Assembly: GCA_947630025.1 (NCBI GenBank)
Contig: CANRFZ010000003.1
Location: 1-64,000, forward strand
DNA from: an uncultured Lachnospiraceae bacterium
GTDB lineage: Bacteria > Bacillota > Clostridia > Lachnospirales > Lachnospiraceae
Direction: 5' to 3'
Length of the DNA: 64,000 nt
The translations under genes and the position numbers were made by a program. How positions within the stretch are numbered: position 1 is the first letter of the stretch; each line of letters starts with the position of its first letter. A model generated the notes under the pieces. It searched no databases. It saw nothing but the letters and a program-made list of their open reading frames with translations, and was not told the origin of the DNA. This document shows, piece after piece, positions 16,979-26,970 of the stretch.

Positions 16979-18192
16979 ACATCTTGAAAGCCCTCATAAA
17001 GCAGCTCTTGGGCGCAAAGTATGAGCGTATCGCAAAGAGCCTGAGCGCTTGCCTTATTGCGTTTCTTGCCATTCGTACATCAGAAATCGAAATAGAGATC
17101 GCACCGTCTATTTTCTTTCTGACAGCAACGGCTTTTTCGGCGGGTATCATGTGGCAGGTTCTTAATTCTTCTGGAAATGCTGAACGTATGATTGGGCTTT
17201 TTATGCTGCCGTTTGGAAACAGGAAAATGACCATTTCGATTGTGTTGACATTTACCGGCTATACGTTGATTACAAAGACATTTCTTGTATTGACTATATT
17301 TTTTACAGTCCATGAGTGGAGCGCAGTACAGATAGCCGTGTCGCTGCTCTGCGCGTGTAATGGTTGTTTCATAGCCGCCGCGTGGTACACCATGACAAAG
17401 AAAAGAAAACTGCTGCCCATTGTTTTTCTATGGTGTGCGGCTATACTGTTATCCATATTTTATGTGCAGGATCTTGTTTTCTTTGCTTTGATCATACTTA
17501 CAAGCCTGTGCCTTTCCGTTCTTCGTCTGCTGACAGAGGACGCTTACGTATTTTACCGTCCGGCATCTGCAAGACAACTAATCAAGCACACCAAAGGAAC
17601 GGGGAGCATATTTCTGTATCTTCTGCGCTATTTGATAACAAATAAGAATTATCTTTTGAATACGGCGGGCTTATGTTTGATAGCCGCATTTTTGCCCTTA
17701 ATATTGGGACAATTCGAGGGATTGTATGTTATGCCGCTTGGGTTCGCCATTCTATGTCTGAATACCCCGATCTGCATACTGATGTCCTGTGATCCTAACT
17801 TGGAACAGGCTATGCGGGTACTGCCCGGACAGGCAAGCCGCTTTTGCAGCCGCTACTGCATTTTCATCTTTTTCGTAAACGCGGTTTTAAGCAGCGTGTA
17901 TTTGGTTGGCTGGCAAATTCAGAATGGCGGCGTAGGTGGAGTGGAAATTATTGTTGCGTTGTTAATTGCCATGCAAAGTGCTATTTTATCTGTCCTATTG
18001 GAGTGGCTTCATCCTATCCGCAACTGGAAAATAGAAGGGGATCTATGGCACCATCCCCGCAAATATATTGTGCCGCTTATCATGTTGTTGACTGCCGCAT
18101 TGATCGGTATGTGGCCTGTGAGTATATGGATTTTGCTTTGTATTGTTATCGTTGAATGTTTTAGTTTATCGCTTATCGCAAGGAGGATATGA
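16975..18192 (+). CDS. ABC transporter permease
   Basis: 405 aa of mostly hydrophobic sequence with about ten predicted membrane segments and short loops. No family-specific motif is seen. The role is assigned from coupling to the ATPase (ATGA overlap) and topology. It is the last gene of the plus-strand block and is convergent with the cysteine desulfurase gene. Confidence 0.82.
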   Translation: MNILKALIKQLLGAKYERIAKSLSACLIAFLAIRTSEIEIEIAPSIFFLTATAFSAGIMWQVLNSSGNAERMIGLFMLPFGNRKMTISIVLTFTGYTLITKTFLVLTIFFTVHEWSAVQIAVSLLCACNGCFIAAAWYTMTKKRKLLPIVFLWCAAILLSIFYVQDLVFFALIILTSLCLSVLRLLTEDAYVFYRPASARQLIKHTKGTGSIFLYLLRYLITNKNYLLNTAGLCLIAAFLPLILGQFEGLYVMPLGFAILCLNTPICILMSCDPNLEQAMRVLPGQASRFCSRYCIFIFFVNAVLSSVYLVGWQIQNGGVGGVEIIVALLIAMQSAILSVLLEWLHPIRNWKIEGDLWHHPRKYIVPLIMLLTAALIGMWPVSIWILLCIVIVECFSLSLIARRI

Positions 18193-18261
18193 TAGCAGGC
18201 GGCAACAATATTTATACCTCAACCTTTACGCTTATGAAAAGCGGCATATATTCCCCCCCCC

Positions 18262-19404
18262 TTACAACCGCAGCGTGCGGATTCTGTCCACGATCTCCGC
18301 CAGCGCATCCGCCACGGCATCCATTTCTTCCATCGTATTCTCCTCGCCCAGCGTCAGACGGACGGCGCCCTTGGCCAGCTCCTCCGGAAGGCCGATGGCC
18401 CGGAGCACGTGGGAGGGCCCCACGGCGCCCGTAGTGCAGGCCGAGCCGCCGGACGCGCAGATTCCCCGCATATCCAGCATAATCAGCACGGACTCCCCCT
18501 CCACCGACGGAAAGCTGATATTGATGTTTCCCGCCAGCCGCTGCGTGGGGTGGCCGTTCAGCCTGCTGCCGGGGATTTCCCGCAGGATGCGCCCGATCAG
18601 ATAATCCCGCAGTTGTATTTCCTTGGCGGTCTTCTGCTCCATTATACGGCAGGCCCGCTGTGCAGCCGCCTCCATCCCCACGATGGCGGGAACGTTCTCC
18701 GTGCCGGCCCTCCTGCCCCTCTCCTGCTGCCCGCCGTGCAGGAAAGAGCCGATCTTCGCGTTCCGGCTGATATACAGAAACCCGATTCCTTTCGGCCCGT
18801 TAAATTTATGGGCGCTGGCGGAAAGCAGATCGATGTGGTCTTCTCCCACGCGGATAGGCATCTGTCCGTAGGCCTGCACCGCATCCGTATGGAAAAGGAT
18901 TCCCCGGGCGGCGGCTATCTCTCCGATCTCCCGCACCGGCTGAATTGTTCCGATCTCGTTGTTGGCATACATGACGGAGATCAGCACGGTATCGGGCCGT
19001 ATCGCCCTGTCGAGCCGTTCCGGGTCCACAATCCCGTTTTCGTCCACATCCAGATACGTGACCTCCGCGCCCCGCTTTTCCAGATATTCGCAGGCGCGGA
19101 GAACCGCGTGGTGCTCGATCTTGGACGTGATGATATGGTTTCCTTTGTGGCGGCACGCCTCATACGCCGCTATGACAGCCCAGTTGTCGGATTCCGTTCC
19201 GCCCGCCGTAAAATAGATTTCGTTAGGCTCTGCGCCCAGCGTCTCCGCAATCGTCTGTCTGGCACGGCTGACCGCCTTTCTGCTGTCGTTTGCCAGCGTG
19301 TAAATGCCGCCCGCGTTGCCATAATAGTCTGTCAGATAGGGCAGCATCGCTTCCACGGCTTCGGGCGCCGTCCGGGTTGTGGCCGCATGATCCAGATATA
19401 TCAT
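18262..19404 (-). CDS. Cysteine desulfurase (NifS/IscS family)
   Basis: 380 aa. PLP enzyme taking sulfur from cysteine for Fe-S clusters, tRNA thiolation or cofactors. It has the family start MIYLDHAATT, the PLP Lys in SASAHKFNGPKG and the catalytic Cys in the loop ASGGSACTTG. The ATG at 19404 fits the family N-terminus and has AGGAG upstream with short spacing; an ATG four codons earlier is also possible. It is last in a pth-mfd-desulfurase run. No IscU or ThiI is adjacent, so its sulfur acceptor is unknown. Confidence 0.9.
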   Translation of the reverse strand: MIYLDHAATTRTAPEAVEAMLPYLTDYYGNAGGIYTLANDSRKAVSRARQTIAETLGAEPNEIYFTAGGTESDNWAVIAAYEACRHKGNHIITSKIEHHAVLRACEYLEKRGAEVTYLDVDENGIVDPERLDRAIRPDTVLISVMYANNEIGTIQPVREIGEIAAARGILFHTDAVQAYGQMPIRVGEDHIDLLSASAHKFNGPKGIGFLYISRNAKIGSFLHGGQQERGRRAGTENVPAIVGMEAAAQRACRIMEQKTAKEIQLRDYLIGRILREIPGSRLNGHPTQRLAGNINISFPSVEGESVLIMLDMRGICASGGSACTTGAVGPSHVLRAIGLPEELAKGAVRLTLGEENTMEEMDAVADALAEIVDRIRTLRL

Positions 19405-19431
19405 TGTTCTCCTCATTTCTTACTATAACAA

Positions 19432-22400
19432 TCACACGATTTCTTTTTCCAGCAGCAGTTCTTCCATGTCCCGCAGCGCCGTCTCCGTCAGCGCCAGCAG
19501 CGTTTCCTCGTCCTTCTCCACCACGCCGCATTTCTTATACCGCAGCCGGAACGTGGGCGTTCCCTTGGGGTCAAAAGACAGTTTCCCGCTATACCGCTGC
19601 AGCAGGACGGGTATGTTTTCCACCCGGATCGGCGCATCCGTGCGCATCACGAACTGAATGAGCGCATCTTTGCCCTTTACTTCCGATATATGGAGTCCGT
19701 GGGCGTGGGAGCGTATCAGCGCTATCCGCAGGAGATTTTCCGCGGATTTCGGGATTCCGCCGAAGCGGTCTGTCAGTTCCTCCCGCATATCCTCGCATTC
19801 CCTGTCGTTTTCTATGCCGGCGATCCGCTTGTAGATGTCCAGCTTCTGCACTTCGTTCACGATGTAGGACGGCGGAATATAGGCGTCCGCCTCCAGATCG
19901 ACGGCGGTGTTGAAATCCTCCGCCGCCGCGGTTCCCTTAATGTTTTTGACGGCCTCGTTGAGCATCTTGCAGTACAGGTCGTACCCCACCGCCTGCATAT
20001 GTCCGTGCTGCTTTGCGCCCAGCAGATTGCCGGCGCCCCGGATCTCCAGATCCCGCATGGCGATCTTGAAGCCGCTTCCCAGATCCGTAAATTCCCGGAT
20101 CGCCTCCAGACGCTTCTCCGCCACTTCCCGCAGCATCTTGTCTCTCTTATACATCAGGAAAGCGTAGGCGGTGCGGTTGGAACGCCCTACCCGCCCCCGC
20201 AGCTGGTAGAGCTGGGCCAGTCCCATCTGGTCGGAATCGTGGATAATCATCGTGTTTACGTTGGAAATATCCAGTCCCGTCTCGATGATGGTCGTGGAAA
20301 CGAGCACGTCGATCTCTCCGTCGATAAAGTCGTACATGATCCGCTCCAGCTCGCTTTCTTTCATCTGGCCGTGGGCAAAGGCTACATTGGCCTCCGGCAC
20401 CAGCTTCCCCAGCGCGGCGGCCACATCCGCTATGTTATTGACTCTGTTATAGACGTAGTATACCTGTCCTTTTCTGGCCAGCTCCCGGACGATCGCCTCC
20501 CTGACCAGCTCCTCGTTGTATTCGCACACAAACGTCTGGATCGGCTGCCTGTCGCCGGGCGCCTCCTCCAGCACGCTCATATCGCGTATTCCCACCAGAC
20601 TCATGTGCAGCGTCCGGGGAATCGGCGTAGCGGTCAGCGTCAGCACATCCACGGTCTCTTTCAGCTTCTTGATCTTTTCCTTGTGCGCCACGCCGAAACG
20701 CTGCTCCTCGTCGATCACCAGAAGGCCCAGTTCTTTAAACCGAACGTCGTCGGACAGAATGCGGTGCGTTCCGATCACGATATCCACCATGCCCTTGCGC
20801 AAATCCGCCACCGTCTTTTTCTGCTCCGCCGTCGTCCGAAACCGGGATAAAAGGTCGATGCGCACCGGGAAATCCTTCATCCGCTGCACAAAGGTATTGT
20901 AGTGCTGCTGCGCCAGAATCGTGGTGGGCACCAGATAGGCCACCTGCTTGCCCTCCTGCACCGCCTTGAACGCCGCGCGCAGGGCCACTTCCGTCTTGCC
21001 GTACCCCACGTCGCCGCAGATCAGTCTGTCCATAATTCTGCCGCTCTCCATATCGGCCTTGACCGCGGCGATGGCGTTGATCTGATCCTCTGTCTCCTCA
21101 AAGGGAAACATCTCCTCGAACTCCCGCTGCCATACCGTGTCCGCGCCGTAGCGGTAGCCTTGGCTCTGCTGCCGGACGGCATAGAGCTCCACGAGATCCT
21201 GCGCCACCTCGTCCACCGCGGTGCGCACCTTAGCCTTGGTCTTGTTCCACTCCTGCGTCCCCAGCTTGTTCAGCTTGGGCCTGCTGCCCGAATCCGCCGA
21301 CGCATATTTCTGTATCACGTCCAGCCCCGTGGCGAGCACGTACAGAATCCCGCCGTCCCGGTAGGAAATCTTCATGTAATCTTTGACGATCTTGTCTACT
21401 TCGACCTTCTCTATCCCCTGATAAATGCCCAGACCGTGGCTCTCGTGCACGACATAGTCGCCGACTTTCAGCTCGTTAAAGTCGTTGATTTTCTGGCCCT
21501 GATACAGTTTTTTCTTCTTCTTTTTCTTTTTTTCCGCCCCGAAAATATCGCTTTCCGACAGGACGATAAACTTTAACAGCGGATACTCAAAGCCCCGCAG
21601 CACCCTGCCGTAATATGTCATCACTTCTCCGGGCTGCACCTCGCGCATCGGGTCCTCCGTGTAGAACGCGGTGAGTCCCTGCTCCTGCAGATCCTGCGCC
21701 AGACGCTTGGCCCTCGTCCGTGAGCCGGACAGAAGCAGAACGCGGTAGCCCCGCTTTCGATATCCGGCCAGATCCTTGACCAGCGCATCGAAACTGTTAT
21801 TGTACGACGTCAGGCTTCTGGTCTGGATATCAAATTTGCGGTCGGGCTTGGCCAGCGGATTTTTGCCGTCCATCATCGACAGAAAGACAACCCTGCCGCG
21901 CGCGATCCGCGCCGCCGTCTCCTGCGCGCCGAACAGAAGATCCGTCTGCCCCGGCAGGATGTAGCCCTTTTCCAAGCGGTGCGCCATGCTCTCCCGAAAC
22001 TCCAGCTCCACCGCAGCCGCGTGCTCACTCACCCGCAGCGGTTCCTCCACAAAGAGGCAGCTCTGTCCACTGTCGAAGCAGTCCAAAAAAGAAGAAAGCG
22101 CGGGATAAAAATATCTGACATAACTCTCCAGATTGACGGCGCCGCGGGACATCCCCAGCTCCAATAGCTGCTCCGCCAGCTCCCGGACCTGCGTCTCGAC
22201 GCGGCCCGCCTCCTCCGGCTTCCCATCCTGCCTGAGTTTGGCCGCATGAGCGCGGCATTCCTCCTGTATTCTGCGGATGCCGTCCCGCAGTTCGTCTTCC
22301 GACAGGATCATCTCGGTGGCCGGATAGATCGTGACGGATTCCAGCTTCTCGATGGAACGCTGGCTCATCATGTCAAAGCTGCGGATCGATTCCACATCCT

Positions 22401-22986
22401 CGCCCCACAGTTCGATGCGGTAGGGATTCTCCTCCGTCAGATCAAAAACATCTATGATCCCGCCGCGGATGCTGAACTGTCCCGGCGCCTCGACCTGATA
22501 GTTTTTTTCATAGCCCAGCTCCACCAGACGCTCCGCCAGCTCGCTCTCCACGACAGACGTGCGCCCGTCGATCTTCACCACGTGCCGCTGCCACGCCTCC
22601 AGAGGCGTCTGCGGCGCCATCAGCGCATCATAGGTAGTGATGACCGTCGTCGGCCTGTTTTCCATCAGTCTTCTCAGGCAGCGGATTCTCTCCGCCGTAA
22701 GCTGGTTGCCGTGGATGTCCGCCTGAAAAAAAATCAGGTCTTTGGCCGGATATAAAATGACATTTCTGTCATAAAATTTGTAGTCTTCATACAGTTCTTT
22801 CGCCCGCAGATCGCTGAACGTTACGATGATCTTATAGCGGAAACCGTCTCCCAGCCCGTATATCATATGGAGCTTCTGGGAATCCACGCAGCCCGACAGA
22901 GCCACCGACACGGTCTTATGCGCAAGCATTTTTTTGATTTCTTCATATTCTCCCAGTTCTTCTAAGGGAGCCAGTAAAGCCTTCAC
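19432..22986 (-). CDS. mfd: Transcription-repair coupling factor Mfd
   Basis: 1184 aa, normal length. It removes RNA polymerase stalled at DNA lesions and recruits UvrA. Seen in order: UvrB-like N-terminal region, the RNA-polymerase-interaction domain (VGDYVVHESHGLGIYQG), RecG-like helicase motifs with Walker A GDVGYGKTEVALRAAF and DEEQRFG, motif VI region QLRGRVGRSNRTAYAF, and a C-terminal TRCF domain. A run of nine Lys near residues 490-500 precedes the polymerase-interaction domain. It lies 16 bp downstream of pth. Confidence 0.97.
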   Translation of the reverse strand: MKALLAPLEELGEYEEIKKMLAHKTVSVALSGCVDSQKLHMIYGLGDGFRYKIIVTFSDLRAKELYEDYKFYDRNVILYPAKDLIFFQADIHGNQLTAERIRCLRRLMENRPTTVITTYDALMAPQTPLEAWQRHVVKIDGRTSVVESELAERLVELGYEKNYQVEAPGQFSIRGGIIDVFDLTEENPYRIELWGEDVESIRSFDMMSQRSIEKLESVTIYPATEMILSEDELRDGIRRIQEECRAHAAKLRQDGKPEEAGRVETQVRELAEQLLELGMSRGAVNLESYVRYFYPALSSFLDCFDSGQSCLFVEEPLRVSEHAAAVELEFRESMAHRLEKGYILPGQTDLLFGAQETAARIARGRVVFLSMMDGKNPLAKPDRKFDIQTRSLTSYNNSFDALVKDLAGYRKRGYRVLLLSGSRTRAKRLAQDLQEQGLTAFYTEDPMREVQPGEVMTYYGRVLRGFEYPLLKFIVLSESDIFGAEKKKKKKKKLYQGQKINDFNELKVGDYVVHESHGLGIYQGIEKVEVDKIVKDYMKISYRDGGILYVLATGLDVIQKYASADSGSRPKLNKLGTQEWNKTKAKVRTAVDEVAQDLVELYAVRQQSQGYRYGADTVWQREFEEMFPFEETEDQINAIAAVKADMESGRIMDRLICGDVGYGKTEVALRAAFKAVQEGKQVAYLVPTTILAQQHYNTFVQRMKDFPVRIDLLSRFRTTAEQKKTVADLRKGMVDIVIGTHRILSDDVRFKELGLLVIDEEQRFGVAHKEKIKKLKETVDVLTLTATPIPRTLHMSLVGIRDMSVLEEAPGDRQPIQTFVCEYNEELVREAIVRELARKGQVYYVYNRVNNIADVAAALGKLVPEANVAFAHGQMKESELERIMYDFIDGEIDVLVSTTIIETGLDISNVNTMIIHDSDQMGLAQLYQLRGRVGRSNRTAYAFLMYKRDKMLREVAEKRLEAIREFTDLGSGFKIAMRDLEIRGAGNLLGAKQHGHMQAVGYDLYCKMLNEAVKNIKGTAAAEDFNTAVDLEADAYIPPSYIVNEVQKLDIYKRIAGIENDRECEDMREELTDRFGGIPKSAENLLRIALIRSHAHGLHISEVKGKDALIQFVMRTDAPIRVENIPVLLQRYSGKLSFDPKGTPTFRLRYKKCGVVEKDEETLLALTETALRDMEELLLEKEIV

Positions 22987-23002
22987 ATCCGCCCTCCGTC
23001 CG

Positions 23003-23599
23003 TCACTCTGCCGTCCGCTGCACCTTTTGATTGTATTGGTTCATCGCCTTCTCCACGCCGTCCGACAGAATCATCTCGATCGCTTCCGCGGCGGTCTGTG
23101 CGCTCTCGTCCATGATCCTGCGCTCCTCCGGCGGGAAATGTCCCAGCACATAGTCCACCAGAATGTACTCCGGCGGCTTGTGCCCCACGCCCATCCTCAC
23201 CCTTTGAAATTCGTCGTGCCCCAGATGGAGGATGATATTTTTCAGGCCGTTGTGTCCGCCCGCGCTTCCTTTGGTGCGGATTCTGATGTGCCCCACATCC
23301 AGATCCACGTCGTCCACGACCACGATCAGCTCTTTTTTCTCGTCGGCCTTATAAAAGTCTATGACATCCCTGACGCTTTCACCACTCAGGTTCATATAAG
23401 TCTGCGGCTTTACCAGAATCGCCTTCTGCCCGCCTATCACGCCTCTGCCGACCAGCGCCTTGTGCTTCTTTTCGCCGACCGTAATGTGATTTCTGTCCGC
23501 CAGCACATCGATCACGTCAAATCCGATGTTATGTCTCGTGTTCTGATATTTTTTGTCCGGGTTTCCCAGACCGACAATGATATACATAGTTCCCTCCAC
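23003..23599 (-). CDS. pth: Peptidyl-tRNA hydrolase
   Basis: 198 aa. Releases peptides from prematurely dropped peptidyl-tRNA. Starts MYIIVGLGNPDKKYQNTRHNIGF with the catalytic His in TRHN, then KPQTYMNLSGESV and GGHNGLKNI with the conserved Asn and His. First gene of the pth-mfd operon, a common pairing in Firmicutes. Confidence 0.96.
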   Translation of the reverse strand: MEGTMYIIVGLGNPDKKYQNTRHNIGFDVIDVLADRNHITVGEKKHKALVGRGVIGGQKAILVKPQTYMNLSGESVRDVIDFYKADEKKELIVVVDDVDLDVGHIRIRTKGSAGGHNGLKNIILHLGHDEFQRVRMGVGHKPPEYILVDYVLGHFPPEERRIMDESAQTAAEAIEMILSDGVEKAMNQYNQKVQRTAE

Positions 23600-23796
23600 A
23601 TATCATGATTGGCCGCCGATCGCCGCGCACGCACCTTCGGGCGCACTCGCCGAGCCCGCCCGTTTTTTTATTCTATCAACTTTTTTTGATTTCCACAAGA
23701 GCGCCGCTATAAAATCTGTATGATAAAATTTATCATAAAAACCTCATTCCGAAGCGCCGCATCTTCTCCATCCGTTATCATCCGATCATTCCCCGC

Positions 23797-23829
23797 AAAA
23801 AAAAGGACGTTGTTCACGTCCTTTTTTTG
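23797..23829 (-). terminator. Intrinsic terminator after spoVG
   Basis: AAAGGACGT/ACGTCCTTT stem with a short loop and A/T runs on both sides, 16 bp beyond the spoVG stop; the A-tract and T-tract make it usable in either direction. Confidence 0.75.
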
Positions 23830-23845
23830 CCACATCATGCTTTGG

Positions 23846-24118
23846 TTACTCCTCATTCGGTTCCAAAAGCGCCTTCTCGTAGTTCTCGAGAATAATCCTT
23901 TGAATCTTGTCACGAGTTTCCGAGCTGATCGGGTGAGCAATATCCCGGTACTCACCGTCATTGGCTTTCTTACTTGGCATCGCGATGAAAAGACCCTTTT
24001 CTCCCTCAATCACTTTAATGTCATGTACCACGAATTCATCGTCAATGGTAATCGAGACGATTGCTTTCATCTTGCTGTCTTGAGTCATTTTGCGCACGCG
24101 GACATCAGTAATTCTCAT
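23846..24118 (-). CDS. spoVG: SpoVG regulator
   Basis: 90 aa from the ATG at 24118, with AAGGAGG about 10 nt upstream; an upstream in-frame extension does not match the family. The sequence [31 protein letters not shown] and [21 protein letters not shown] is characteristic. SpoVG is a small nucleic-acid-binding protein affecting sporulation and other processes in Firmicutes. Monocistronic with its own terminator. Confidence 0.96.
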   Translation of the reverse strand: MRITDVRVRKMTQDSKMKAIVSITIDDEFVVHDIKVIEGEKGLFIAMPSKKANDGEYRDIAHPISSETRDKIQRIILENYEKALLEPNEE

Positions 24119-24292
24119 GAAGCTCAGCCTCCTTATCATATGATACCGAACAGAAAAACTGTCGGCTTTCACAAGCTTTTCCACACAAGTCATACTCATC
24201 AAGCCACGTAGCTTGTAATATACATTCAGTTAATACCACTCATGTCTTTTACTCAATCTGGTAGTGATACTCGCAACCGCCCTCCTCATATC

Positions 24293-25411
24293 TCAGATTA
24301 CATATCTGTCATTATGCTCTACAACAATTTCAATCCCGTTTTCACCCTTGTGATAGGAGTTGGTGCGGATTGTTCCACGGCTCTCAACGATACAGTTCTC
24401 AATATGGGTGTTATCGCCGATATAAACGTCGTTAAGGATAATGGAATTTTTAATGTAACAGTTATTACCGATAAACGTCTTCTTAAAAATCACCGAATCC
24501 TCAACCTTGCCGTTGACGATACAGCCGCTGGATATCAGACTGTTGCTGACGCTTGCGCCCGTATTATACTTGGCAGGCGGCAGGTCGTCCACTTTGGAAT
24601 AGATATCCGGATACTGCTTGAAGAAATAATCTCTGATCTCGGGCTTCAGGAAATCCATATTGGTCTTGTAGTAATCGTCCACCGTTGCGATATTGCTCCA
24701 GTAGTCCTTGATCTTATACCCGTAGATCCTTTTCATATTCTTGTAACGGATCAGGATATCCTTGACAAAATCGTATCTGTCCTCCTCCGCACACTTCTCG
24801 ATCATCTCGATCAACTGACGTCTTCTGACTACGTAGATACCGCAGGAGATCGTATTGGATTTGGCAACGACCGGCTTCTCCTCGAAGTCCTCTATCCGGC
24901 ACTCCTCGTTCATCTTCAGCGTACCGAATCTGTCCACGTTGACATCCGGCGCCATATCCTTGCACACTACCGTGATATCCGCCTTTTTCTCAATGTGGTA
25001 TTCCAGCACGTCGTTGTAGTCCATCTTGTATACACAATCGCCGGACGAGATCACCACATACGGCTCATGGCTATTTTTGAGGAACGCCAGATTCTGTGCG
25101 ATGGCATCCGCCGTACCGCGGTACCATGCGCTGCTCTCCGCAGTGACGGCAGGCGTAAAGACGAACAAGCCGCCCTGTTTCCGTCCGAAGTCCCACCATT
25201 TGGACGAGCTCAAATGCTCGTTCAGGCTGCCCGCATTATACTGCGTGAACACCGCCACTTTATTGATACGCGAGTTGGACATATTGCTCAGTGCAAAGTC
25301 AATGCTGCGGTAGCTTCCCGCAATAGGCATCGCGCAGACCGCACGTTTCTGCGTCAGCTCTTTGATTCTGTGATTGTTACCTCCCGCCAGGACTATTCCA
25401 ATCGCTCTCAC
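24293..25411 (-). CDS. glgD: Glycogen biosynthesis protein GlgD
   Basis: 372 aa, the regulatory-type partner subunit of ADP-glucose pyrophosphorylase. It has the nucleotidyltransferase fold ([15 protein letters not shown]) and a C-terminal left-handed helix of hexapeptide repeats ([17 protein letters not shown]). The substrate-binding motif is less conserved than in GlgC, as usual for GlgD. Start overlaps the glgC stop by 4 bp. Confidence 0.94.
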   Translation of the reverse strand: MRAIGIVLAGGNNHRIKELTQKRAVCAMPIAGSYRSIDFALSNMSNSRINKVAVFTQYNAGSLNEHLSSSKWWDFGRKQGGLFVFTPAVTAESSAWYRGTADAIAQNLAFLKNSHEPYVVISSGDCVYKMDYNDVLEYHIEKKADITVVCKDMAPDVNVDRFGTLKMNEECRIEDFEEKPVVAKSNTISCGIYVVRRRQLIEMIEKCAEEDRYDFVKDILIRYKNMKRIYGYKIKDYWSNIATVDDYYKTNMDFLKPEIRDYFFKQYPDIYSKVDDLPPAKYNTGASVSNSLISSGCIVNGKVEDSVIFKKTFIGNNCYIKNSIILNDVYIGDNTHIENCIVESRGTIRTNSYHKGENGIEIVVEHNDRYVI

Positions 25412-26685
25412 TTTTTATCACCTGCCTTAATTAAAGATTTGCCGCTGGGAAGTTCTCCGTTTGTATAATCTTCCGCGGTCGTCTCGCCGAAAATAACCGA
25501 ATTTTTTCCGACGGTGATGCCCTTGGGGATAACGCTCTTTTCTCCCACCGCTACAATACCGTGGTTGTAAATATGCGGATCGGTTTCGTTGTCAGCCTCC
25601 TCGCCGACGCCCAGCTTCACATCGTCCTCGATCAGAACATTCTCCGCGATAATCGCCTTGTAGATCTCGCACCCGCCGCACACTTTCGTCTCGTTCATGA
25701 TAATGGAATCACGGACGACCGATCCGGCGCCGATGGTCACGCCGCAGCCGATCACGGAGTTGTATACCTCGCCGTAGATCTCCGAGCCCTCGCCGATAAT
25801 ACTCTTTTCCACGACACTGCCTGCCGCCATGTACTGAGGAGGGAGGATTTCGCTCTTGGTGTAGATCTTCCAGTATTCTTCGTACAGGTTAAATTCCGGA
25901 ACGAGGTCGATTAACTCCATATTGGCTTCCCAATAGGAATGAAGCGTCCCTACGTCCTTCCAGTATCCGTTAAATTCATAGGCATAAAGAGGTGAGCCTT
26001 TTTCGTGGCAGTACGGAATAATATGTTTGCCGAAGTCCAGTCCCGGCTGCTCAGCGTTTTCAAGAAGCGCTTCCTTCAATGTCTTCCAACTGAAAATGTA
26101 AATACCCATCGACGCCAGATTGCTTCTGGGATTCTCGGGCTTTTCCTCAAAGTCAACGATCTTGTGGTCCTGATCCGTGATCATGATGCCGAACCGCTTC
26201 GCTTCCTCCATCGGCACGGGCATGACCGCTATCGTCACCTCCGCCCCGTTCTGCTTGTGGAAGTCCAGCATCACTTCGTAGTCCATCTTGTAGATATGGT
26301 CGCCCGACAGAATCAGCACATACTCCGGATTGAAGCTCTCCATATAATCCAAGTTCTGGTAGATCGCGTTCGCCGTGCCGGTATACCACTCGCTGTTGGC
26401 GCTCTTTTCATACGGCGGCAGCACCGTAACGCCGCCGATATTTCTGTCCAGATCCCACGGGATGCCGATCCCGATATGGGTGTTGAGTCGAAGCGGCTGA
26501 TACTGCGTCAGCACGCCCACGGTATCTACGCCGGAATTGATACAGTTGCTCAGCGGGAAGTCGATGATCCTGTATTTACCGCCAAAAGAAACGGCAGGTT
26601 TGGCTACCTTTGACGTAAATACCCCCAATCGGCTTCCCTGACCGCCAGCCAAGAGCATGGCAATCATTTCTTTCTTAACCATCAT
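25408..26685 (-). CDS. glgC: Glucose-1-phosphate adenylyltransferase
   Basis: 425 aa. Makes ADP-glucose from glucose-1-phosphate and ATP, the committing step of glycogen synthesis. [12 protein letters not shown] is the nucleotide loop; the [21 protein letters not shown] and FEEKP motifs and a C-terminal hexapeptide-repeat domain follow. First gene of the glgC-glgD operon with an extended -10 promoter upstream. Two in-frame ATG codons adjoin at the start; the first is used here. Confidence 0.96.
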   Translation of the reverse strand: MMVKKEMIAMLLAGGQGSRLGVFTSKVAKPAVSFGGKYRIIDFPLSNCINSGVDTVGVLTQYQPLRLNTHIGIGIPWDLDRNIGGVTVLPPYEKSANSEWYTGTANAIYQNLDYMESFNPEYVLILSGDHIYKMDYEVMLDFHKQNGAEVTIAVMPVPMEEAKRFGIMITDQDHKIVDFEEKPENPRSNLASMGIYIFSWKTLKEALLENAEQPGLDFGKHIIPYCHEKGSPLYAYEFNGYWKDVGTLHSYWEANMELIDLVPEFNLYEEYWKIYTKSEILPPQYMAAGSVVEKSIIGEGSEIYGEVYNSVIGCGVTIGAGSVVRDSIIMNETKVCGGCEIYKAIIAENVLIEDDVKLGVGEEADNETDPHIYNHGIVAVGEKSVIPKGITVGKNSVIFGETTAEDYTNGELPSGKSLIKAGDKK

Positions 26686-26756
26686 ATCACCTCTTGTTTC
26701 CTAAAAATTTTTTGTATATCAAATAAATTTCGTGCCTATTTTGGTTTTGTTTGATA

Positions 26757-26765
26757 ATTATACCA
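26757..26765 (-). promoter_or_regulatory. Extended -10 promoter of glgCD
   Basis: On the minus strand TGGTATAAT is an extended -10 element about 70 bp before the glgC start; no clear -35 is seen. Confidence 0.5.
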
Positions 26766-26906
26766 CAGTTTTGTCGGAAAGTGAATATTATTTACAAAAT
26801 TATTCCGACTCCGTTTCTGTTCTTGTGTTAATAATATACAATATTTTCGAAAACTTTTCAATATATTTGTGCGCTTTTAACATACCGCTTTTCTTTTTTA
26901 CAGATA

Positions 26907-26935
26907 TTGGTTTTTTCTGGTAAAATGAGTATAAT
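26907..26935 (+). promoter_or_regulatory. Sigma-A promoter of murC
   Basis: TTGGTT (26907-26912), 17-bp spacer, perfect TATAAT (26930-26935), 35 bp before the murC ATG. Confidence 0.7.
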
Positions 26936-26970
26936 ACTAATAAAAATATTGATAGGAGATTTCCGTTTCC

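Noticed and set aside
18251..18262. C9 homopolymer after the cysteine desulfurase gene (and another at 31993-32001)
   Set aside because: Outside coding sequence; could be real or a sequencing artefact, with no function apparent.
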